Origin: Betaproteobacteria bacterium UKL13-2
Lineage (GTDB): Bacteria > Pseudomonadota > Gammaproteobacteria > Burkholderiales > Usitatibacteraceae
Direction of reading: 5' to 3'
DNA length: 64,000 nucleotides
Assembly: GCA_001602455.1 (NCBI GenBank)
Contig: CP012157.1
Location: 2,475,733 to 2,539,732, forward strand
Both the position numbers and the translations under genes were made by a program. The notes under the pieces are model-generated. The model ran no database searches and had not been told where the DNA came from. It was given only the letters and a program-made list of their open reading frames with translations. Shown in pieces: positions 54,096 to 61,622 of this stretch. The stretch's first letter is position 1. Every line of letters begins with the position of its first letter.

Positions 54096-54881
54096 ATGCA
54101 TTCGACGGCACCCTCCAAAATAGCTCGCAATCAAATGACTTATCTTCATACTTTTCTCATCTTCGGTGCAATCTGCGCGGCGATGCCTGCGAGCGTCCAT
54201 GCCACAAACACGCTGCCGCCGCTGGTGAACCCGTCGACATTTGCGGCTTCGCCAGTCAATGTAGCTGTGGACGCGATTGAAAACCAACTCCATCGGTTCA
54301 TCGATGACCAAACTAGCCGTGTGTCTGGTCGGATTGAGGCGGAGGTCGGGAAAATCGACTCGCGGCTGGTGCTGGCACCGTGTGCGCGCACCGAGCCGTT
54401 CCTTCCGGCCGGCGCGAGGCTGTGGGGCAAGAGCGCCATCGGGCTTCGCTGCGTTGCTGGCGCAACCTGGTCGGTTAACATCCCGGTCTACATCCGTGTT
54501 TACGGTTTGGCGCTCGTCACCAATCGCAGCATTCAGGCAGGCCAACCCTTGCAGCGTGATGATTTCTCTGAACAGGAAACGGAATTGACCAAAGATAATG
54601 GCCGGCCCGTCGCGGACATCAGCGCCATCGAGAACAAGACCCTTAATAGGAGTTTGGCAAGCGGTGCGATTCTGCGAGAGGAATGGCTTCGGGCAAATCC
54701 AGTTATCCAAAGCGGTGACCACGTTCGCCTCGTCGCAACAGGGTCGGGATTTAGCATCTCGACTGACGGCTATGCATTGACCAGTGCCATAGAGGGCCAA
54801 CAGGTAAAGATTCGCTCCGAGAGCGGTCGCGTTGTGACAGGAACCGCTCGCAGCGGCCGAATTGCTGAAATTCGCATGTAG
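54096..54881 (+). CDS. flgA: flagellar P-ring chaperone FlgA
   Basis: 261 aa from 54096; ATG 54135 is an equally plausible start and places the signal peptide (T-F-L-I-F-G-A-I-C-A-A-M, ending V-H-A) at the very N-terminus. Neither has a good ribosome site, and an upstream ATG at 54018 is unlikely. SAF-type domain in the C-terminal half, with R-S-I-Q-A-G-Q-P-L-Q-R-D-D, G-D-H-V-R-L-V and I-R-S-E-S-G-R-V-V-T-G. It assists P-ring assembly in the periplasm. Divergent from flgB, followed by flgM. Confidence 0.88.
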   Translation: MHSTAPSKIARNQMTYLHTFLIFGAICAAMPASVHATNTLPPLVNPSTFAASPVNVAVDAIENQLHRFIDDQTSRVSGRIEAEVGKIDSRLVLAPCARTEPFLPAGARLWGKSAIGLRCVAGATWSVNIPVYIRVYGLALVTNRSIQAGQPLQRDDFSEQETELTKDNGRPVADISAIENKTLNRSLASGAILREEWLRANPVIQSGDHVRLVATGSGFSISTDGYALTSAIEGQQVKIRSESGRVVTGTARSGRIAEIRM

Positions 54882-54978
54882 CCAATGATGTTCAAAAATG
54901 CCCTCAAGTTTCCGAATTTCCTGCCGAAAACGGTTCAGATATGCGTCCGTGTAGCGCACAATATTCAGGAGTAAAACC

Positions 54979-55293
54979 ATGTCCATCTCCAAAATTTACG
55001 GCTCAAACCCGACTAATGTTTATGAAGCGTTAGGAAAACTGCCCGCCCAAAAGGGTCAAGCAACTAAAGCTGAGCCGACGAACACACCTGCCACCGCGGT
55101 GAGGCTTTCACCGCTGTCAGAAAAACTGAAATCGCTTTCTAAAGACTATGCCTCCTCGGGCAGCTTTGATGAAAAGCGCGTCGAAGAACTCAAGCGCGCC
55201 GTTGCAAACGGGACGTACAAAGTCAATTCCTCAGTCGTCGCTGACAGGCTGATCGCCGAAGCCAAGCAGCTCGGCTCAACCTCTATATCCTAG
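54979..55293 (+). CDS. flgM: anti-sigma-28 factor FlgM
   Basis: 104 aa; CAGGAG ribosome site. M-S-I-S-K-I-Y-G start, a disordered Thr/Pro/Ala-rich middle, and the conserved C-terminal sigma-binding part V-R-L-S-P-L-S-E-K-L, F-D-E-K-R-V-E-E-L-K-R-A-V-A-N-G-T-Y-K-V. It binds FliA (58562) until exported through the completed hook. Confidence 0.93.
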   Translation: MSISKIYGSNPTNVYEALGKLPAQKGQATKAEPTNTPATAVRLSPLSEKLKSLSKDYASSGSFDEKRVEELKRAVANGTYKVNSSVVADRLIAEAKQLGSTSIS

Positions 55294-55300
55294 GTCTAAT

Positions 55301-55777
55301 ATGGAACACGCCAACCCATCTCAAGCCGCGCCACTTCGCGATCTATTACAGGCCGAATACCACGCGCTCTGTCAATACGTTTCCTTATCCGAGCAAGAAA
55401 ACAACGCGCTCGCTGAATCTGACCCTGAGACCATCGCGCAACTGGCGAATCAAAAACAGTTTTTGCTGAACGAGCTCACTCGGGCACGAAGCATCACGAA
55501 ATACGAGCTTGGTGAACCCATCTCTGCGGCAAAGCTAGGCGCACGCCTTGAGTCGGCTGGACCAGGTACGCGCGATTTATTCGAGCTCATCATCGCAAAA
55601 GCTCGTGAAGCGATGGAAATCAATCGCATCACCTCGCGACTTATCGCACACCAGTCGCGAAGGCTAGAACAGCGTCACGCCGCCCTCAGTGGCTCCGGGC
55701 TCAATACACCCGCTTCCTACGGTGCACATGGCTTCCAGCAAAGCAAGTTCGGGTATGGGTCTATCGGCCGGGCGTAA
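55301..55777 (+). CDS. flgN: flagellar export chaperone FlgN
   Basis: 158 aa, fully helical, 7 bp after flgM. Heptad-rich with L-R-D-L-L-Q-A-E-Y-H-A-L start and a Q-S-R-R-L-E-Q-R-H-A region typical of FlgN. Chaperone for FlgK and FlgL, both encoded in the divergent operon. Confidence 0.9.
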   Translation: MEHANPSQAAPLRDLLQAEYHALCQYVSLSEQENNALAESDPETIAQLANQKQFLLNELTRARSITKYELGEPISAAKLGARLESAGPGTRDLFELIIAKAREAMEINRITSRLIAHQSRRLEQRHAALSGSGLNTPASYGAHGFQQSKFGYGSIGRA

Positions 55778-55933
55778 GTCCCACCCACCCGACGGCAACA
55801 GCCGTCGACTTTAATTGCGACATCAACTAAACCAACCTAGGTCAAATTTGGCTCTGGCGCATATGTGAGACACCGCAAGAACGCTCCGCCATTGGTCAGT
55901 TGACAAAATTTGATTCAGGCAAACGGAACAAGT

Positions 55934-56842
55934 ATGGAAGTTGTACAACGAAGACCCTCGCCAGACTTCACGTCAGTGATCTCCATGGGAACCGATCCGG
56001 AGTTGGTCGCCATCCAACTCGATAGCGAGAAAATCGCTAGAGACCTGCGTCTACCGCCCTGCCCCGAAATTATGTTGGAGTTTTCACGGCTAATGTCGGA
56101 TGAAAATGCCGATCTACGAAAAATGGGCGATATGGTGGGCAAAGACCTTGCGCTCGCGGCCAGCATTCTGAAAGCAGTCAATACGCCACACTACGGACTA
56201 CGTCGGGAAACCACAAATCTACAGCACGCGGTATCGATCATTGGGCTGAAAAACACCTCTTGCCTGATTGCGCGCCTCATGATTCGCCAAACTTTTGCGT
56301 CCAAAGCAGGACGACTCATGCAAGATTTCTGGAATGACTCTGCGCGCCTTGCCGACATTGCCGGCCGTGTCGCCCCAGAGATCCATTGCCTTGACGCAGA
56401 AGAGGTCCGAACCTATGTTTTGTTCCGAAATGCCGGCCAAGCAGTGATGATCAATCGCTACGACGCATATGCCCCCTACGTGAGGGCTCATCAGACTCAT
56501 CTGGCGTTAGGAACCATCGAAGCGGAAAAAGCAGAGTTCGAAAATTCTCATAATCAAATCGGCTATGTGCTGGCAAAAGAATGGTGCTTGCCCGAAATGA
56601 TGGCGCTGGCAATTTACTTTCATCATGACGCGCAGTACTTTTCATCGCCCAACACGCCGGCCGCCATTCCGATCAAGCGCCTCATCGCGTTTGGGTTCTT
56701 GGTCGACCAGTTATACGCACTCAGCCGTGGCGAGTCTGTTATCGATGGATGGGAAGAGATCGAGCCACCGCTATTGAGTATTCTCAGCCTTTCGCCGGAC
56801 GATATTGTCAGGTTCGCGCAAGTGATTGGAGAAGGTGCATAG
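55934..56842 (+). CDS. HDOD domain protein near flgMN
   Basis: 302 aa from ATG 55934; a TTG eight codons upstream is unlikely. HDOD region about 35-235: L-P-P-C-P-E-I-M-L-E-F, D-L-A-L-A-A-S-I-L-K-A-V-N-T-P, V-S-I-I-G-L-K-N and Y-F-H-H-D. Lacks an output domain. It is 156 bp after flgN and 87 bp before an HD-GYP gene on the same strand, so it may belong to a cyclic-di-GMP control unit for motility. Confidence 0.85.
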   Translation: MEVVQRRPSPDFTSVISMGTDPELVAIQLDSEKIARDLRLPPCPEIMLEFSRLMSDENADLRKMGDMVGKDLALAASILKAVNTPHYGLRRETTNLQHAVSIIGLKNTSCLIARLMIRQTFASKAGRLMQDFWNDSARLADIAGRVAPEIHCLDAEEVRTYVLFRNAGQAVMINRYDAYAPYVRAHQTHLALGTIEAEKAEFENSHNQIGYVLAKEWCLPEMMALAIYFHHDAQYFSSPNTPAAIPIKRLIAFGFLVDQLYALSRGESVIDGWEEIEPPLLSILSLSPDDIVRFAQVIGEGA

Positions 56843-56929
56843 CGCCGCGTTTAATCCCATGCGCGATCAACTTGGTTCGAAGACATCCATCCGCTGTCGC
56901 AAATACCCTGAGCGGTCTGAAGGCTAAAC

Positions 56930-58129
56930 ATGCTTAGGCAAATTCCAACTGATAAGTTACGACCGGGGATGTATGTCGACCTATCTAGCGTGAATTGGAT
57001 CGACCATCCCTTTCTGCGTAGCGGTATTTTAATTGAGGACGATTCGTCGCTCTCTGAGATCCGCGCTGCAGGCTGGGACAATGTCACCATCGACACCGAG
57101 AAGGGTGCGGACCTCGTCGACGACGAGCGAATCGTCGCCTCGGTGATATGCGCCCCCAAGTCTGTTGCGATCGTCTCACCTGACTCGTCAACTGCCCCCA
57201 CTGCTTTTCATGATGAACTTGTCACAGCGCACGGAATCCACGCTAGGGCGAGTGAAATAATTCGCCAAGTCATGGCCGATGCACGCACCGGACAATTGAG
57301 CGACTTCAATGACGTCAGTTCACTCGCAGACGAAATGATTCTGTCCATCACGCGAAACAGCAGTGCTCTGGTATCGCTGACATCACTCAAGACTCGCGAT
57401 GACTACACATTTATGCATTGCGTCAGTGTGGGAATTTTTATGATTGGCTTAGGTCGTCAGCTCGGACTAACGGGACAAGACCTCCAACTCTTGGGCACCG
57501 CTGGCCTGCTACATGACGTTGGCAAAGCAGAAGTGCCATTGGAAGTCCTGAACAAACCGGGCGCGCTGACAATGGACGAAAGTGTTTTGATGCGAGCGCA
57601 TCCAACGCTAGGGTATGCAGCCTTGGTGCGGGCAGGCTACAGCGTCGAGAGCGTCTTGCACGTCGTGCTACACCACCACGAAAAGCTCACTGGCGAAGGT
57701 TATCCCAGCGGGCTTGCTTCTGACGAGATACCTTTGTTTACCCGGATCGCCTCCGTCGCCGACGTCTATGATGCAGTCACATCTAACCGCGTTTACCATA
57801 GCGCGATGCCGCCCACGGCCGCATTGCGCATGATCAGAAAGCGGGCTGGTTTGGATTTCGACTCGACGGTCGCTCAAGCATTGATCAAAGTCGTCGGTAT
57901 ATATCCAATTGGCTCCATGGTGCGCTTGTCTTCGAGCCTATTGGCGGTGGTGTCTGAACTCAACCACCACAACACCGCAAAGCCAATTGTGCTTGCGTTC
58001 TACTCTATCCAAAAAGAAGCATATATCAAGCCTGAGCGTATTGACCTCGCTGGGAGTGATGTGGTCATTGAGTCGGATGAAGACCCCTTAGAGTGGGGGC
58101 TCGACGTGCGCCGGTTCTGGCATCTTTAA
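56930..58129 (+). CDS. HD-GYP cyclic-di-GMP phosphodiesterase with DUF3391 domain
   Basis: 399 aa; GAAGG ribosome site. N-terminal DUF3391-like domain (about 1-125: K-L-R-P-G-M-Y-V-D-L). HD-GYP domain about 145-320 with L-L-H-D-V-G-K (metal His-Asp), H-P-T-L-G, H-H-H-E-K-L-T-G-E-G-Y-P (GYP motif intact) and D-V-Y-D-A-V-T. Expected to hydrolyse cyclic-di-GMP, opposing the PilZ brake. Convergent with fliA; a family A element lies between. Confidence 0.92.
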   Translation: MLRQIPTDKLRPGMYVDLSSVNWIDHPFLRSGILIEDDSSLSEIRAAGWDNVTIDTEKGADLVDDERIVASVICAPKSVAIVSPDSSTAPTAFHDELVTAHGIHARASEIIRQVMADARTGQLSDFNDVSSLADEMILSITRNSSALVSLTSLKTRDDYTFMHCVSVGIFMIGLGRQLGLTGQDLQLLGTAGLLHDVGKAEVPLEVLNKPGALTMDESVLMRAHPTLGYAALVRAGYSVESVLHVVLHHHEKLTGEGYPSGLASDEIPLFTRIASVADVYDAVTSNRVYHSAMPPTAALRMIRKRAGLDFDSTVAQALIKVVGIYPIGSMVRLSSSLLAVVSELNHHNTAKPIVLAFYSIQKEAYIKPERIDLAGSDVVIESDEDPLEWGLDVRRFWHL

Positions 58130-58162
58130 CGATCACGTAAAAGTTCGCAGCGACCCCAGACT

Positions 58163-58461
58163 GGCCTGAATATTTCATGGGTCGCCCGCGGCGTCGAAGG
58201 ACGTTGCCGCTGGGCGATTGGCAAACCAATTTGGCTCGTTTCTCTCTTACGGTGGATGCGGGCTGCACGTTCGCTCTCGGATGATTGAACGACAAATTGG
58301 ACGGCACCGTGTTTGCCATCGCGGTTGATAAAAACGCACCCTCCACCCGTACATATTTCGCAAACACGGCTCGCGCTGCTGTGGTCGGTTAGGCAAAAAA
58401 TCGCTCGCCCGTTCACCTACTGACCCGCTTTCGAACGCGCCCCCATGAAATGTTCAGGCTA
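58163..58461. repeat. long family A element (~299 bp), inverse of 49061-49384
   Basis: Left end GGCCTGAATATTTCATGGG, right end CCCATGAAATGTTCAGGCTA. The interior matches the reverse complement of 49061-49384 across GGCGATTGGCAAACCAATTT and GTGGATGCGGGCTGCACG, but has a single GACAAATTGGACGG unit where the other has four 12-bp units. Lies between convergent HD-GYP and fliA genes. Its small open frames are not genes. Confidence 0.8.
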
Positions 58462-58496
58462 GATATATCACCGCTCGCCCGCCAACGAACGCGCCC

Positions 58497-58535
58497 TGAC
58501 ACGCACCTCGGCACGCACCTCGGCACGCACTCGGG
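58497..58535. repeat. 12-bp tandem repeat near fliA stop
   Basis: ACGCACCTCGGC repeated about three times, just beyond the fliA 3' end. Confidence 0.65.
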
Positions 58536-58561
58536 ATCCATTCAGCACTGAAGTAAAGCGC

Positions 58562-59275
58562 TTACCAACCCTTGAGCTTGCCGCGCAGCCGCGCAACTGC
58601 TTGACTATGTAGTTGACAGACACGTGACTCCGTTACCCCCATGACAGCCGCAATTTCCTTCATATTGAGGTCTTGCTCGTAGTACAGACCCATCAACATT
58701 TTTTCGCGGTCTGGCAGCGACTCAATGGCGGCAACCAAGGACAGTTTGAATCGTTTATCAGCCAGCATACCTGCGGGATCGCTCGATGTATCGCCGACAC
58801 CGCGACTCAGAAAATCCTCGCTATCCTCGCCGACATCCGATTCGTCGTAGTAGAACAACTGGGCACCCTTTGCATCGGACAGTAACTCGTGATACTGCGG
58901 AAGATCCATTCCCAGCTCAGACGCAATTTCACGCTCGTTAGGGACTCGTCCGTTATGGTGTTCGAGTTTTGTGATCGCCGATTCAATCGTTCGTTGGTTG
59001 CGACGAACACTCCTCGGCAACCAATCGCCCGCACGCAGTTCGTCTAACATGGCTCCCCGAATGCGCTGACTTGCAAATGTCTCGAATTTCGCGCCGTGGT
59101 CATCCTCAAACCGTTCAACCGAATCCATCAGACCGATCATTCCGGCTTGGATAAGATCGTCCACATCGACGTTTGCAGGCAGCTTTGAAAGCATCTGATG
59201 AGCCACCCGCTTTACAAGGGGGGCATATTGGGTCACGTACGTCTCACGATTGAGTGTTCCAGATCGGGTATACAT
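58562..59275 (-). CDS. fliA: flagellar sigma factor FliA (sigma-28)
   Basis: 237 aa. Region 2: P-L-V-K-R-V-A-H and D-D-L-I-Q-A-G-M-I-G-L-M-D-S-V-E-R-F; region 3 with R-V-P-N-E-R-E-I-A; region 4 with L-P-D-R-E-K-M-L-M-G-L-Y-Y and M-K-E-I-A-A-V-M-G-V-T-E-S-R-V-C-Q-L-H. Directs late flagellar genes and is inhibited by FlgM (54979). 12 bp after flhG, end of the flhB-A-F-G-fliA operon. Confidence 0.96.
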   Translation of the reverse strand: MYTRSGTLNRETYVTQYAPLVKRVAHQMLSKLPANVDVDDLIQAGMIGLMDSVERFEDDHGAKFETFASQRIRGAMLDELRAGDWLPRSVRRNQRTIESAITKLEHHNGRVPNEREIASELGMDLPQYHELLSDAKGAQLFYYDESDVGEDSEDFLSRGVGDTSSDPAGMLADKRFKLSLVAAIESLPDREKMLMGLYYEQDLNMKEIAAVMGVTESRVCQLHSQAVARLRGKLKGW

Positions 59276-59287
59276 TATTTCAATCTC

Positions 59288-60103
59288 CTATTCGGATGCC
59301 TCAGAAAACTCGGGCAACTGCCAATTGGCAATATCAACAGCAACTCTTAGAAACGCTGACCGTGCTGCTCCTGCTCCGCGATCGCGAAAGACGTGAGACA
59401 GGGCTGCACTTGCTCTGCGTAGAGCGGGGTCTCGCGGAATTACGCCGGCAAGCGATAGATGCGCGTGCAGAAAATCTGCGGCGGTATCGGCTAACCGGGC
59501 GTAGCCGTCGTTCGCGCGAGAAGCGTCCTGAACGTCATTGAACAGAATGCGGAAGCGCTGAAATCCGCTCTCTTCAGACATCCTCTTCAAGCTAGCGTAG
59601 GTGGACTTGATTGATTCGGCATCCTCATTGAGGACGAATAACACCTCGTCTGCGGGATCAACCAGCGACACAATCGCATTCGGCGCAGTCAAGAGAAGCA
59701 CCATATCAAACGGCGTGGAGAGTCTCGTGAATGCGCCGAACAGGTCGTCCGGCGAGGAGCCCGACTGAATAAACTCTTCGATGCCCTTGGTCGCGGGTAG
59801 TACGGCAAACGACTCACCCTGTAGCATCGTTTCTTGGAACGTCCGCTCTCCAAGCAGAAGGTGAAGCAAGTCAAACTTAGCCTTCAAGCCGATTGCCGGT
59901 GCGACCATCGATCTTCCAGCATCGATGACGACGATACGCAGGCCAAGACTTGAAAGTGCTGCGGCGAGATTGATGACACAAGCATTGTGGCCTCCGCCCC
60001 ACACCGCAGTCGTAATCGGAAGCACACGAAGTGCGACTTTTGTCATCGCCTGGAGACCAGACGCCTGATGAAAACGAGGCTTTTCGGCTAATGCATCAAA
60101 CAT
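59288..60103 (-). CDS. flhG: FlhG/FleN-like MinD-family protein with degenerate P-loop
   Basis: 271 aa from ATG 60103 (GGAGGGG upstream), overlapping the end of flhF by 8 bp; longer in-frame starts lie inside flhF. The N-terminal F-H-Q-A-S-G-L-Q corresponds to the D-Q-A-x-x-L-R helix that stimulates FlhF. The MinD fold follows, but where K-G-G-x-G-K-T should be, residues 36-44 read G-G-G-H-N-A-C-V-I, so both lysines are gone; Walker A' is V-I-D-A-G. ATP binding is doubtful, though the FlhF-contact helix persists. Regulates flagellar number and placement. Confidence 0.85.
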   Translation of the reverse strand: MFDALAEKPRFHQASGLQAMTKVALRVLPITTAVWGGGHNACVINLAAALSSLGLRIVVIDAGRSMVAPAIGLKAKFDLLHLLLGERTFQETMLQGESFAVLPATKGIEEFIQSGSSPDDLFGAFTRLSTPFDMVLLLTAPNAIVSLVDPADEVLFVLNEDAESIKSTYASLKRMSEESGFQRFRILFNDVQDASRANDGYARLADTAADFLHAHLSLAGVIPRDPALRRASAALSHVFRDRGAGAARSAFLRVAVDIANWQLPEFSEASE

Positions 60104-61622
60104 CGCGTGCCCCCTCCGCATGACGCGAAATCCTCGACTGCGTCGCAACAATCCGCAGCTCGTCATCATTCATTTGGAAAACAGCGGGTGAAACAGTCTT
60201 CAGTGCGCGATGAATCAATAACGCACTGTTCGCGGCATGAATATCTTCCGGCACTCGCTGTCCATTTGCCACGCTATCGAGCAGCAGCTTATGGCGAATA
60301 CATACGTCAACAATTCCGCCCAATTTGACTGCCTCATCAATCTTGGTCACGATCGTGCGAGCACACCGCGGGCCACGCCAGGTCGCCACAACGTCCTCTA
60401 GAGTCTCGACTTGCGACGAGGCATTCAACACAAGCACCCGTTCAATGCTCGGCCCCATTAGCATCGACAGATGTTCATTAAGGCGTGGGTCACGCTGTGG
60501 AACACCAATCGTGTCGATTAGCACCAAATGCTTGCCCCGCATCGCATTCAGTAAGTCGTTCAAACTTTCGGCATCGTGTGCCAGATGAACCGGGCAGCCG
60601 AGCATTCGGCCAAAGCTACGCAGTTGATCATGCGCTCCAACGCGGTAGTGATCGACGGTAATCAATCCCACATTCTTCGCGCCAAACCGCATCACGGCCT
60701 TCGCTGCTAGCTTTGCGGTCGTCGTCGTTTTACCAACACCGGTGGGCCCCACCAGTGCAAAGACACCACCGCGTTCAACCAACCCCTCGCCTGCCCGCGT
60801 CGACTTTAGATTTTGCGTGAGTGCTTGGGTCATCCATTCGTTTGCGATCGCCTCATTTGCTGAGTCAGGCATTTTTTCGATCAGCGTTCTGGCGAGTAGC
60901 GGCGAGATTCCCGCGTGCAGCAGCTTCGCAAGCGCTTTGGATTGCGCGGGGCTGCGACGGGTGCTATCTGACCACGCAATTTGCGACAGTTGATCCTGCA
61001 ATAGCCCCTTCATCGAACGCAGTTCTGCGATTACATCTAAATCAGCGACGGGAGCGGCAGTACGAGGTTCAATTTCAAACGCACGCTCTTCAGTCTTTAA
61101 GGGCTTTACATACTTGCGCGTAGTCGCGGATTCTGCTGTGCGCGGCGCAAGGGCTTCAGCCGTCGGCGGCACTGCCTTGCGCGGGCTGCTCCGCTTTGTG
61201 AGCCACGATTGCGCATGGCCGTCAGCATCATCAAAGGGAGATGCCTCTGGGTGATCGAGTTGTGCGCTGAATACCGACTCATACTCAGCGACCGCACGCG
61301 CTGTCTGCTGCTTTAAGGGTGAGGCAGCCAACTTTGAAGCAGCGCGACTCGACGTTTCAACACGTTTTGCACGACGAAGGTAATTTTCGAAGCTCTCTGG
61401 CTCTGTCGCAGTTTCAACCCGAACCCCTACGTCCACTCGGCGAGTGGGCATTGCGTCAGCCGCTTCAACCAAACTGTCCATCGCGTTGGCCGCCATTGCC
61501 AGTACTTCAACATTGCTGCCGTTCGTACGATTTGAAATGATCACAGCATCGTCACCCAATACTGCACGAACTTCTTTCAAGACAGCGCGGGAAGACTTGC
61601 CATAGAACTTTTGAACGCTCAT
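60096..61622 (-). CDS. flhF: flagellar SRP-type GTPase FlhF
   Basis: 508 aa. Begins M-S-V-Q-K-F-Y-G-K-S-S-R-A-V-L-K-E-V as usual, a variable basic middle (about 75-210), then the NG domain: V-G-P-T-G-V-G-K-T-T-T-T-A-K-L-A, D-H-Y-R-V-G-A-H-D-Q-L, D-T-I-G in place of D-T-A-G, and T-K-I-D-E. Recruits the first basal-body components to the pole. Overlaps flhA by 4 bp and flhG by 8 bp. Confidence 0.94.
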   Translation of the reverse strand: MSVQKFYGKSSRAVLKEVRAVLGDDAVIISNRTNGSNVEVLAMAANAMDSLVEAADAMPTRRVDVGVRVETATEPESFENYLRRAKRVETSSRAASKLAASPLKQQTARAVAEYESVFSAQLDHPEASPFDDADGHAQSWLTKRSSPRKAVPPTAEALAPRTAESATTRKYVKPLKTEERAFEIEPRTAAPVADLDVIAELRSMKGLLQDQLSQIAWSDSTRRSPAQSKALAKLLHAGISPLLARTLIEKMPDSANEAIANEWMTQALTQNLKSTRAGEGLVERGGVFALVGPTGVGKTTTTAKLAAKAVMRFGAKNVGLITVDHYRVGAHDQLRSFGRMLGCPVHLAHDAESLNDLLNAMRGKHLVLIDTIGVPQRDPRLNEHLSMLMGPSIERVLVLNASSQVETLEDVVATWRGPRCARTIVTKIDEAVKLGGIVDVCIRHKLLLDSVANGQRVPEDIHAANSALLIHRALKTVSPAVFQMNDDELRIVATQSRISRHAEGARDV

